Assembly: GCA_027475525.1 (NCBI GenBank)
Contig: JAMWFC010000037.1
Span: 1,462,766-1,526,765, forward strand
Direction: 5' to 3'
DNA length: 64,000 nucleotides
From: Macrolepiota albuminosa
Lineage: Eukaryota; Basidiomycota; Agaricomycetes; Agaricales; Agaricaceae
Shown: one piece after another, positions 45,366 to 55,401 of the stretch
Position numbering within the stretch: the first letter of the stretch is position 1
How the letters are laid out: each line of letters opens with the position of its first letter
Program-made: the position numbers and the translations under genes
Notes under the pieces: generated by a model
The model's database searches: none
Told to the model about the DNA's origin: nothing
Seen by the model: the letters and a program-made list of their open reading frames with translations, nothing else

Positions 45366-46407
45366 GGAGAACGTCCTGCGAATGATTGTGCCAACATGGC
45401 TCTATCGCCGCAAAGAGGGAGGGAAAATTGCCTTTGTCGGCCTTACCCCCCCTGATCCAAAGCAACCATTTGCTTTGGACTACCTGGGCTCATACGCCCT
45501 CCTCTATGGACGTCCTGGGACGTCCAACGTATGGACCGGTCTGGCCATGGACCATGCCATGCGCATTTATTGGCGCAGCCTCTTTGGGTTTGCGCTTGTA
45601 CATGCCCTCAGTGCCAGCCACGCCTCCAAGTCCACGGTACACAAGTACCTGGCCTATGTCTTCACAAGGCCAGGCCTCTACAAAGAGGCCGTGGCTGAGT
45701 ACAAGGCGGCCACGGGGCAAGTCTTTGTGCCCCTCCATGCTGACAACCCTAACTTTGAGGCTCGGGCTGTGGACATCCCGGAAGCGTCAGCTTCCGTGTT
45801 CACCACTTCGGACGTGTTATGTGTCCTTCTTCATAATCAAATCCCGGTCAGCTGGGCTGACCATGCATATACTTATGGGGTCACCTACTTGGCCCATCTC
45901 TTCTTCAGTGACAGCTGGCTCTACAACGAGGTGGCCGCTATCAACAACAAGAGGCTGCAACGCCTCGACCATTACAGTACACCCCAGTCCATTGCTCAGT
46001 GGGATGGGTGGCGCAAGGCCACCATTGGCGATTGCCAACGCCTGATGCTCCAGCAGCAGGACAGTCGTCGTGCTTATGACGACGCGCTTACCAAGGGGAT
46101 GTACCTCCTCATCGGGCAAGACATTCATGCCTGCGAGATCTGGATGTGCCAGTACCCGTCCGACACTGGGGATCTTCCTGATCCCCAACCACCTATTCCG
46201 GGGTCGATCGTCGACCCCAATCTCACACTGTCCCCCCTCTGGGACTATGACGATTCTCTGCCAGTAGCAGGGCCTTCGGGCACTTCCTACACGGCCGCAT
46301 CTGAGGATGAACTCCTCAACTACGACATGGACGACACGACTGCCGATCCATTCCGGGAGCCTGGGAACTCTCCCATTGCCCCCATCCCTGACTTACCGAC
46401 AGCCTGA
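45366..46407 (+). CDS. Gypsy-2 3' ORF of unknown function
   Basis: After the deletion joint a different frame is open to 46407 (VPTWLYRRKEGGKIAFVGL onward, ~340 codons). It includes ALDYLGSYALLYGRPG-like sequence (FALDYLGSYALLYGR), WTGLAMDHAMRIYWRSLFG, SHASKSTVHKYLAYVF and an acidic C-terminus (DELLNYDMDDTTADPF). It has no retroviral enzyme motif. It may be a 3' accessory ORF of the family whose N-terminus was lost in the deletion. I do not recognise it. Confidence 0.5.
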
Positions 46408-46452
46408 CCATCATATTATCTCAAGACCGTAGCTCGGTCTGATTGGGGAGTG

Positions 46453-46686
46453 TGTAGCGTAGTCCGCTATGTGGCGTTGGCCACATAGCTTTACTTACTG
46501 TATAGTAGTTACTATTATATTATATTTATTATAATATAATATTAATTTACATTATTATATAACTAGTTTACCAGCTGCTTACAAAGCAGCTTATTTTTGT
46601 TGTATACTACATTGTCAATAGACCGGTCTGGTCTGATTCAGTGTTGTGTGCACACTAAGCTCTCCAAACTCCGTAACTTCGTTACA
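46453..46686 (+). repeat. 3' LTR of Gypsy-2
   Basis: 234 bp; identical to the 5' LTR except for gtagtt/gtagtc and aaact/aaaat. A purine-rich stretch (gattggggagtg) precedes it as polypurine tract. Confidence 0.92.
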
Positions 46687-46691
46687 GTTCC

Positions 46692-47826
46692 CCTGGTTTT
46701 GTTGATGCCACTTGTCAATGCACCCCTGGAACATCTTATGCTTGGGGTAAAGTGGAATGTTAGCGCCCGAAGGTAAGACTAGTTTACCATCCATCCCACG
46801 ATGGGCTTTCCCTTGTCGCAGATACTGTTCAAGGATAGCGCATTGACCTCTGGTCATGGTATGTCCTGCCTCGCCACAGAAATGGCAGAGTCCTGTCTGT
46901 ACGTTATTCCTAGGCACTGAGAGACTAGTCAAAATCAAGGTTTCAAGTTTATTCATGACACTAGCGACAGCGTTGTTAATGGCATTTTCTAAATCCTCTT
47001 TCTTGACAAACCTGTGGTGGTCATTGACAGCGCTAGGAGCTGGCGACTCCAGTTTGGGTGCCATTCCTCCATGGTCCAAGCCAGGTTGCTGCAAAGGTAT
47101 ACCTGTGTCCATGCCCTTTAATACTCACTTTCCTGCCTCAAAGACTTTTTCTATGTTGTATGGTTCCTTGAGGTGATGGTCGTGCATAATAATCTCCAAG
47201 CGCTGTGCAATCTTAGTCCATAGCAAGGTTGGGAACCCCTGTTGAAACAAACGGCACTCCTCGTTCCTGTATAACTTTCCATTCTGGACAAGCCATCTTG
47301 CTATCTGCTGAAAATTGCAATAATAAGTTGATAATGCGCCAAGCATATAGATTCCTGCCACAAAAGTGTCTTGTACTAACTTCTGGATTTCCATTACCGT
47401 ATAATGCATAGCTTCTTCAGCACCAGGATATAAATGAATAATAGCCTTCTTCCATTCATTATAGGTGAAAGGCCTTGGCACCACGTTGCTTGTAAGTCCT
47501 TGGAACTCCTTTAAACCTGTTCATGATTTGGCCATATTGTATGAGACATATTTGGCAGTGTATTCTTTCATCTGTGTATCATCTGTCATGTGGCAGTTGC
47601 ATAGCAAATACTCCAACTCCTTGAAATACTGCGTTAGTTCACGGGGCTTTGTTTCATCCCACTTTGGTGACAAGAAGTGATTTTGGGGTGGCATGTGCTG
47701 GTTATTTGGTTGCTCCATACTGGCAGGTGTGTGTGTCAAAGTAGGAAGTGTGGTAGTGCTTGTGTTACTTAGTGTCAATGTAGTAGGTATGGGCTTGGTT
47801 AGCTCTGAGTCACTAGATTCTGGCAA
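46692..47826 (-). pseudogene. Gypsy-1 gag, N-terminal part with zinc knuckle
   Basis: Three frames on the minus strand separated by stops: MPESSDSELTKPIPTTLTLS with FKELEYLLCNCHM, then RPFTYNEWKKAIIHLYPGAE and TKIAQRLEIIMHDHH, then CHFCGEAGHTMTRGQC, a CCHC knuckle. This is a Ty3/Gypsy capsid-nucleocapsid. Gypsy-2 is inserted just after CIDKWHQQNQGN. Confidence 0.8.
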
Positions 47827-48106
47827 TAATAACCTAGATAGCTCTTCTAGAGGAGTAAGCGGTGTATGGTTTTCGCCTGCTAAATACTCAAAAGGTCAGG
47901 AAAAAGGGAAAAAGCTTTCAGCTAGGCTGTCTGGGGCGGCCTCAAGTTCTTGGTCTAAAGTCTGTCTTGGTAGCGCACCTGGTAAGTGTGGTGATTCAGT
48001 GGTTCTTGGTTCAAAAGCTCTCTCCAACAGGAGGCGGCGCTGTTGCTGGGCTCAAGTTTCCAGCAGAATTCTGTCTCAATAAAACCCCTCACGGTGGGCT
48101 CCAAAA

Positions 48107-49174
48107 TGATGATGCCAACTGTAGTTGGATGCGCTGGACGTATATGCAGTACAACGCCATCTTCAGTGCTTGGCATGCATAGTTATGAGGAGTCCCGACA
48201 GAGTCCCGGTGTGCTCAAGCAGAGGTGATAGAATGACGTGCTAGATGATAGTGCCTCAAGTGCTACCTAGCAAACGGTAAGTGTTGTAGTTTACACAAAG
48301 ATATAGAAGAAAAGGCAAGTAGCACAGCATAGTGTTCCTGTAGGTGGCACCATAAACAATGAAGATGAGATAAACAAGGCTAGCGCCCAACTTAGTGACA
48401 AAGTCCAAGCAAGCTAGCGCAATTTGAACGCTAAGTGTAACTTGGGTGCTCAAGAGGTTACGATTTGTTGTTATATACATCCAGAGTAGCTATCTTTTAT
48501 ACTATGTGCTACTGTATTTTTAAAATAAGTCCATTCACGGCGCTACCAATTAGCGCCTCTCCTTGTGGTTGTAGGTAACAGCGACCTGTCAATGGCAATC
48601 AGCACACATAGGGCAACGGTGATCAACAGTGTTATAGCCCATTGGCCATGGCGACTCTAAACTGACTTAAACTTTGTATGAGTCTGCTCACTTTTTAGTG
48701 TAATTCTGATTGGCCAGGCCTTGGTGGGGTATGGTCAGAAAATCCTTGACAGACGCCGTGAGTTCTGCTGCCGGTGCTAAACCTGGTATTAATTCTTGAT
48801 GGATAAAATATCGGGCTAGAGTATATCCTGTTCCATCGCTGCTGATTCTTTAGACTTCTGATTGAAGTGCCTCATCCAATGGCAGCGCCTAATGCTAACC
48901 TCTTTATGGAACTGATCGGGGTTTGGTCAAAGTCATGTCCCTGCCATTGTGCTAGTGCCCTGAGTCCTTGGTCCACTAATCCTCCAAGGTCAATAAGTGA
49001 TATATGCTGACGGCTTAGTAGTGGTGGTTTAGACTGATAACTAGTGCCTATAATTGAGCGCTAAGGTCCGTGGTTCTGTGTGTCCAAGAGGATCACTAGG
49101 GTCTTGAGTATGGCCTGTGTCCGTAGGCCTGTAGTGTGCTCCTTGATGCGCTCAGTCCAAGTAGAAGCCTATCA
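48107..49174 (-). repeat. 5' LTR of Gypsy-1
   Basis: 1068 bp, TG...CA. On the minus strand it is followed three bases later by TGGAGCCCACCGTGAG, a plausible primer-binding site. Confidence 0.88.
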
Positions 49175-49178
49175 ATAT

Positions 49179-49924
49179 GTCGCTGCTTGCGAGTCTAGGA
49201 GCAATCTGGAGATGAGTAGATAAATGCTGTTAAAAGTTCCCCATGTACATGGAAATTGCGCTGAGTCAATTGCACTATTGATAGATTGCACGCTGATGTT
49301 TGTGTTTGATGTGTAGAGGTAGGATAGGTTTTGTATAAGCCTGTATTTCCCTGGCTTATTAAGCTTAGGGATGATGCTGAGCGGTGATGTCTGAAAGTTC
49401 CCAATGATGTTTTCAACCTGCTGGCAAGTAAAGGGCCCCAGATAACGTCCTTTGAGCAGCTCTGCCTCAATGATTGCATCAAACTGAATTGATAAGTCAT
49501 TGACTGAGTCTCTGTTTGGTGGGGTGAAAGTTTGTGCAACTGGTGGTATTCCAGCGTCAAACTCAAATTTGATGTCATATGTGAGAGATGGGAAAAATTT
49601 GGAGAGCCCAGCTTTGGCAATTTCTGAGTTCCATGCTTGGTGTTTGTAAGAAGTGGCGAACTTAAAGCTGTTGTGTGAGAGGGCACCTTTGAGCATCATG
49701 ATCCTTTTTTCCGCATCCAGAGCACTTGTATTTGTGCTCATGCAACAAAATTCAACACTCTCATGGTTTCTGCCAATTAGTGCAGAGTTCCTGGCCTTTG
49801 GGGCTGATGAGTCTTCCTCCTTTGTTTCAGGATATGTAAGCCTTTTGGCTGTTCCATAAGTCTCAAGCGGAACAGTGCCAGATATCGTGTGTGTGATGAC
49901 CAAGGCATACCATGCAGGCCGCAT
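49179..49924 (-). pseudogene. DIRS-like reverse transcriptase, N-terminal part
   Basis: Contains FQTSPLSIIPKLNKPGKYRL then IQNLSYLYTS, SINSAIDSAQFPCTWGTFN and LDSQAAT, the N-terminal fingers of DIRS RT. The domain stops at the right LTR of Gypsy-1 and resumes at 28733 with RDVKEAY. Upstream residues (HQAWNSEIAKAGLSKFFPSL) form the linker between gag and RT. Confidence 0.82.
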
Positions 49925-50544
49925 TGGTCATGGTGGCCATGCCTGAGGTTGAACCTGCGTGTTGGGGAAAAAATGTCTCCCTGAATCTCTCCTTTTTGTG
50001 CTTTGCATTATGCTTATATTGGGATGCTTTATTGTGTGCAGGAAATGGGAATCTTTTGCGCTTTCCTTGGTTAGTGCTGTTTCACTTGCTGCATCATTTT
50101 TCAGCATGGTCAGCTCTGGAGATGTGTGTGCACAATGCATAAGATTACCAACTCAATGTGGTTTTGAAGATTTGCATTCATCATGCGAGTTAGCAGCCAA
50201 TACATCATGGCACAATGTCAACATGGTGCACAAAGGTAATAAGCATAGAGTTCCGAGCCAATTAATGCAAATCAGGCAGACCATGTGTACCATGGCAGTA
50301 AAGCAATATGTATATGCACAATTATAGCATTGTTTGCATGAGCCACAGATAATGCAGAGTAAAGCATTAATAAAGCATGAGAAACAAACACCTGTATGCA
50401 TGCGGAGTGTCCATTAAGTTCCATAATTTAATGCAGATAAAGCAGTTAAAGCATGATGTCCAAAGACAATAAAGCTGGTGCAAGTACACCATACACATGA
50501 TTGATGGGCAGAGCCCAGAAATTGATAACACAAGTGTAAGGACA

Positions 50545-51386
50545 TCACCGGGACAACAGGGGAGGAGACATGAGATACCTGAAAGAAAACCAGTTCATGG
50601 CAGAATAGGTGAGTGAAGAAAGCCCAGACTTGGTCAGAAGAGGGATGTCAGGACTGATTAACTGCTCACCTGATATCACTGCATTTCTCTTGGCATTATA
50701 CACTTGGTCTTTCAGAGTCCTTAAGACTCTGTCATTGATTAATCTGATATCGAAGATTCTCACTTTGGAAGGATTCTTGATCTGATGGTGCCATTCTCTC
50801 CTGACACGTGCTTGGTACAGGAAAAGTACCTTCAGCCTGTCTGGTCCTTTGTTTTGCAGCCAGTGGTTGGTTAAGCGGATAAAGAAGGTGTGCACTGCAT
50901 CTATCATGTTATTTGGCCATTCCTTCTGTACAATGTTTTTGAGAAAGTTAGTTGATGCTATGCACAGTTGATCCCACCAAGGTCCTTATCTTGGGTTGCC
51001 TTTCCTTTGGACCTCTTAAAGTTTATGATAGGCTTTAGAGCCAGAACATCTTCTTCCTTAGCTAAGGTGAATATGTTGCTTGCCAACATCAATTCATTTT
51101 TTGTGGCCTTGGCATGGCCTTCAAGAGTAAAGTAACTCAATTTAATATATTTGTGCTCCCTTAACTTCTTTATAGTGAAGCGTGCAGGCGGATACTTGAT
51201 TACATTGGGCACAGACATTCCTGCAACTAGATTTGGAGCTTTCTCTCCTACTTCTGGGAAGTGTGGTCTGGACGGCCTTGACTGTAGTGTTTCATCATCT
51301 GCTGCAAGTCTTGGCAGGTTACCTTTGTCAATTGGTTTCTGAGGTCTATTTTCTGCTTCTCTCCCCTCATGCTCCGCTTCCCACAC
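50545..51386 (-). pseudogene. DIRS-like gag-like ORF remnants
   Basis: Two frames: 51386-50958 with YPPARFTIKKLREHKYIKLS then YFTLEGHA, and 50907-50545 with FFIRLTNHWLQNKGPDRLKV and RREWHHQI. Such sequences precede the RT in basidiomycete DIRS-like elements; the family label is from position and general pattern only. Stops separate the frames. Confidence 0.5.
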
Positions 51387-53639
51387 TGCTTTCCTTCTTT
51401 TGCGCTCTGTATTCCACAGATTAAATAGAGTTTCTGCTGCTTAGTTGTTGGACATTCTGTCTCTGTCATGTCTGACTGCGTCCCTGGTGAACCTGTGTTC
51501 ATCTGTGGTAAAGTCTGGTACTACTTCCATGTTAAGGTTGACAGTGAGTGTAATCATGATTTTTCTTTATAGAGGACACTTAGAGACTACTAATGAATGA
51601 TAAGAAAATTTTTGCCTGCAGGATGTGCAAGCGCTGAAGCATGGCGAAGGATTGTGAGAGTGGTAGTCATGAAGAAAGAAAAGTTACTCATGACTTCACA
51701 GCCACCTCACTCAAAGACAACACTCTGTCTGTCCTTTTGTTCCTTGTGACTCGACAAGGCCAACTCTCTTTAGGTGACGGCTTTAAAGAATGCGGAGTCA
51801 ATGGTCATTTCCTCTTGTAGGTTGGACTTCTTCACTGGCTTGTAGTTCAGTGGCATCCACATTGATTTTAGTGGGCATCCATAAGGTTGTTACTACTCAT
51901 GATATCAGAGGCATAGTTGGTATTTAGTATTTCAAAGTGCTGCAGAAGTCCTGTGTTACATACTGCAGTAGGGCTTAATTGGTGAACAGGTCTTCCAGCT
52001 TTTACAGTTTAATGAGAATATCTAGTAGACATTGTTAATAAAAAGATTTTGAGTAGGTAACTCATAAAGAGAACTGGGTTAAGTCCTGATAATTTCTGCT
52101 ACTTTAGTAGTCAGTTTATAGTATGCAAACAACATCTGTGGTCTTACCATTGATCACATGCGTTTGACTGAGATGCCCTACCTTTTTCGATGTAAAGGAT
52201 CATTTTTTTCATCTCTTTTTTTCATTTTTTTTTCACATGGTTTTTTAGTGTTGTTTTCTATCATGCTTTATTTTACTTTTGGGGGTGTTTATAACCGAGA
52301 CACCTCTTTCTTGTGGTTTTTATGACATAAGAGTTCTTTTTCCCTTTTTGTTTATCCTGCCTTACTTCTATTTTGACTTTCTGGCTTCATTTGTTTGTTT
52401 CTGTTTCTCTTGGGTCAAAGTTTTCAACTGTATTCCCCTTCTTTATCTTTGATTCTAGAGATTCTTCTCTGTCAGGTACTTGTCTCTTGGGTCAAAGTTT
52501 TCAACTGTATTCCCCTTCTTTATCTTTGATTCTAGAGATTCTTCTCTGTCAGGTACTTGCCAGCTAATATTGCTCATGACTTTGTTTCATCCTCAAATAT
52601 TGTTGCCTTGTGTTTTGCCTTTCACTATTTTGGTCTCTGGCTTTATTGTGACACTTGGTCTCAATTGATTTGAACAATACCACTTTCATTTCACTTGGTG
52701 AATTTCTATCTTCTTGTCTAGACATATTTTTTGTTGACTTCCTGAACATAATTATCTCTTACCTTTCAATGGTTTGTTCTTTTTTTAAGCCTTTCTTGAC
52801 TTTTTTTCAGGTTCTGTTTCATCTGGTCCATGTTTGGTGTCAATTCCTGACTATGGAAGTTTTTCTTCTGAAATAACTCCACTCTTGATTTCATCTTTTG
52901 TCAAAAAAAAAACTATAAATATCATATTTTCTGCCAGATACAGCAATATGTTTATGTTGTCAACATTTTGTAATGATGTGTTGTATGAAGCACTTGCTGC
53001 CTATAGTTTATTGAGACAAGGGACTGTTCTCAATAACCAGAATTTATTTTGCCTCAGTTGTAACCCTGTTTTTGATTTAGACAATGAATGTGAAAGATGG
53101 ATTTTACAGTAATTGTTACTATACAGACTGCTTTTGCATGTGGGACTTGTCAGAATAAAATGAGATTCACTGCCAACCAAGTTGTCCTCTCAAAAGTAGT
53201 GGGCAGTGTGGCTGCAGGGCACCCTTGAAACATTATTGAGAAGTATTGGACTTTAGGGTCTGCTCTTCTTTATTTGTCATGTGTAGACTACTATTTTGAG
53301 TGTGTTCTAGGAGTGACACAATAGATTCACCTTCCAAATATATCTTTATGAATAATATCTATTCAGCCTGCATACAAATCCCTGTGATGGGTAAGAGTCC
53401 TCCCCTCCCCAAGGTGGTAAGCTGTTCCGCTAGAAACAACCTTATGGAGTTCCTAGCTGGAAAGCCTGCAAATAAGGAGAGTGGTCTGGAATTCATCTAC
53501 AAGTCAGAGCTAGTCTGACCCATCCTGGATGATGAAAGTCACTCAGAATGACATGATGAATTTCATTTAGGAGGCTAAACTCTATCTAAATAGGACATAA
53601 CAGGGTGCAAGAGTTCTACATATATAGGTGCAATAAGTT
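51387..53639. other. AT-rich degenerate repeat DNA
   Basis: No coding motif. A 20-bp match to 25722-25740 lies near 52070, CGAGACACCTC occurs at 52295, and an exact 77-bp duplication sits at 52406-52559. Confidence 0.45.
52406..52559 (+). repeat. Exact 77-bp tandem duplication
   Basis: Bases 52406-52482 and 52483-52559 are identical over exactly 77 bp, with different flanking bases, in noncoding AT-rich DNA. Confidence 0.97.
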
Positions 53640-55401
53640 CAAGCTGATGCCAATATCTGAGAAAGGTGTCAGAGGTCTATTGGTCCATGCTCTTAACCAC
53701 ATTGGAGGGAACTCCCTTTAGCAGCAAAGCTGTAGTTCTGCCAATACAAAAACAGTGCCCAGTGATTCTCAGCAAACCATGCCATTTTAAAATTGGGCTA
53801 ATGATGAAAAGGAGCTTTCAAACTGTGAGACCCACTTTCTTTCCTTTATCATTGAAATAGCAACAAATTGGGTCAACTTTAGATGTAGCAGTTATCCAGG
53901 CATGATTCGAGAGAGCTGCAATGGGATCACAATTGTTTTTTTTTATTTAATGACTGTCTCTCCCCTTTGACCAGCAGTTTCTGTATGAGGCAAGAACAAA
54001 GATTGCAAACCTGTATCATTAAAGAGCCCAAAATTTTCTCAACTGGGCACCATAGATGTGTCAAAGTCCTGCTCTTGAGGGGAAAGAAATTTCTCTAGCT
54101 GAATCTGGCTCCACAGAGATGTTGTTGTGACAGCCCACACACAAGCATGCAATGAGTTGAATAAATCAAGATTTTCCTTAATGACTTTTAACATTTCTAG
54201 TGAAACTAGCAGGCACTTGTCTTAGAAGAAAAAATCTGGCTGGAGATTTTTCATCCTCCTTACAGTATGTTTCAACCTAATAGAATCTGGCCATGGCAAA
54301 TCATGCTGAATATGCCATGCCCTCAAGCTTGAAATCCTGTTGGATACTGCCTGACCAGACAGAGAACCTGTTATGGATGCCACATAGAAGCAAAGAAGTC
54401 CTTTTGAAGCTAGCAAGGCAGATTGATGAGAAATTTAATGATGATTGTAAAAAGTCAGAAAAGCTGTAACAGCTGAATTGTAATGCTTGGCAGTCAAAGG
54501 AGCCCATGAGTGAGTGACAACAGAGTCAACCAGAGCTCTCTGAGCATCAGTTAAGGTTACTGATAGATTGTATTCTGGCTGAACACCATGCCAATCAGAG
54601 ACAGATGCTGTTGCAGGTTGACTGCAGATATCAGAGGAGAAAGGATAAGGATGGCGGAAATGTGAAAATGAAAGATAGGGATGGTGTCATCTTATTGAAC
54701 AAGGCCTGTTTTGTAAAATCAAGGACAAGTGCAGGGGCATAGTTATGAGAGTAGCTGACAATCTCTAGCTAGTAAGAAAAGAACCACATATGTATAGTAT
54801 ACACATAATACAAATACAATTACAGGTGCAAAGCATATTGAAACATGCAATGCTAAACAGAGATGAGGAACATGATGACTGTAATGAGACGTGCAATGGC
54901 AAATGGAGACAAGGAACATGAAATGCCACACAAAGGCACATCTGCTAAATTGTCTTCAGAAGAGACCTAAACCAATGAAACTCATATCAAATTGAAATGA
55001 AAATGTCAACAATATGACATAGGACTGCATTTTGCTGCATGCTTTGTGAATGTCCAGCTGACAAGGCCCCAATGACTCCTGAGTTGTTCAATTTTAAAAC
55101 AATGTAACAGTTTTTATAGCCTGTCCTGACCAATGCATGGACAAACAAGTCAACAGCCACCATTTCTGCCCACCCAATGTCACAACCATCTGATTTCCAG
55201 CCCTCTCATAGTTGCTATGCTAACCACTTCTTGATGCAAGAAGATTTTAACAATGGCATCTGCAATATGACAAAATACCCCAGGCACAGAAGAAGCTCCA
55301 AAATTCAATCTAAAGTTATAATGAATGTTGTTATCAATGAAAATAGCAAGTTTTGGCCAGTTTACAGGCCTAGTAGATATATTTTGGATGGCATAGTCCA
55401 C
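53640..55401 (-). pseudogene. Second DIRS/Ngaro-like element: RT, RNase H and recombinase remnants
   Basis: Minus strand, right to left: RT with IQNISTRPVNWPKLAIFIDN and RLNFGASSVPGVFCHIADAI (55401-55180); RNase H with DIGWAEMVAVDLFVHALV and LNNSGVIGALSAGHSQ (~55170-54970); recombinase N-terminus with NRISSLRAWHIQHDLPWPDS (near 54330) and C-terminus with TTALLLKGVPSNVVKSM (near 53710). In the HxxR motif the Arg codon reads TGT (Cys), and a TAG replaces a Trp, both C-to-T or G-to-A type changes. It is a different family from the element at 26-51 kb and is dead. Confidence 0.7.

Larger units (their letters stand above)
40601..46686 (+). mobile_element. Ty3/Gypsy element Gypsy-2, young and internally deleted
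   Basis: Two 234-bp LTRs (40601-40834 and 46453-46686) start TGTAGCGTAG, end CGTTACA and differ at only two positions that I can see. A perfect 5-bp target duplication flanks them. The interior has gag with a CCHC knuckle, protease, the start of RT, then directly an unrelated 3' ORF; the rest of RT, RNase H and integrase are missing. It cannot move alone, yet near-identical LTRs say it moved recently, so it was probably mobilised in trans by a full-length relative. Confidence 0.92.
28734..49174 (-). mobile_element. Large Ty3/Gypsy LTR retrotransposon (Gypsy-1), nested in the DIRS RT
   Basis: Bounded by matching LTRs (28734-30852 and 48107-49174), both starting TGATGATGCCAACTG and ending GCCTATCA. 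Gag, protease, RT, RNase H and integrase run on the minus strand. Without its later insertions and duplications it would be about 13 kb, unusually long, mostly because of a ~4.7-kb antisense region next to the 3' LTR. The reading frame of the host RT is interrupted exactly at the LTR borders. The flanks read acgt on the left and atat on the right, consistent with a 4-bp target duplication altered by two transitions. Pol has many stops, so the element is dead. Confidence 0.85.
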
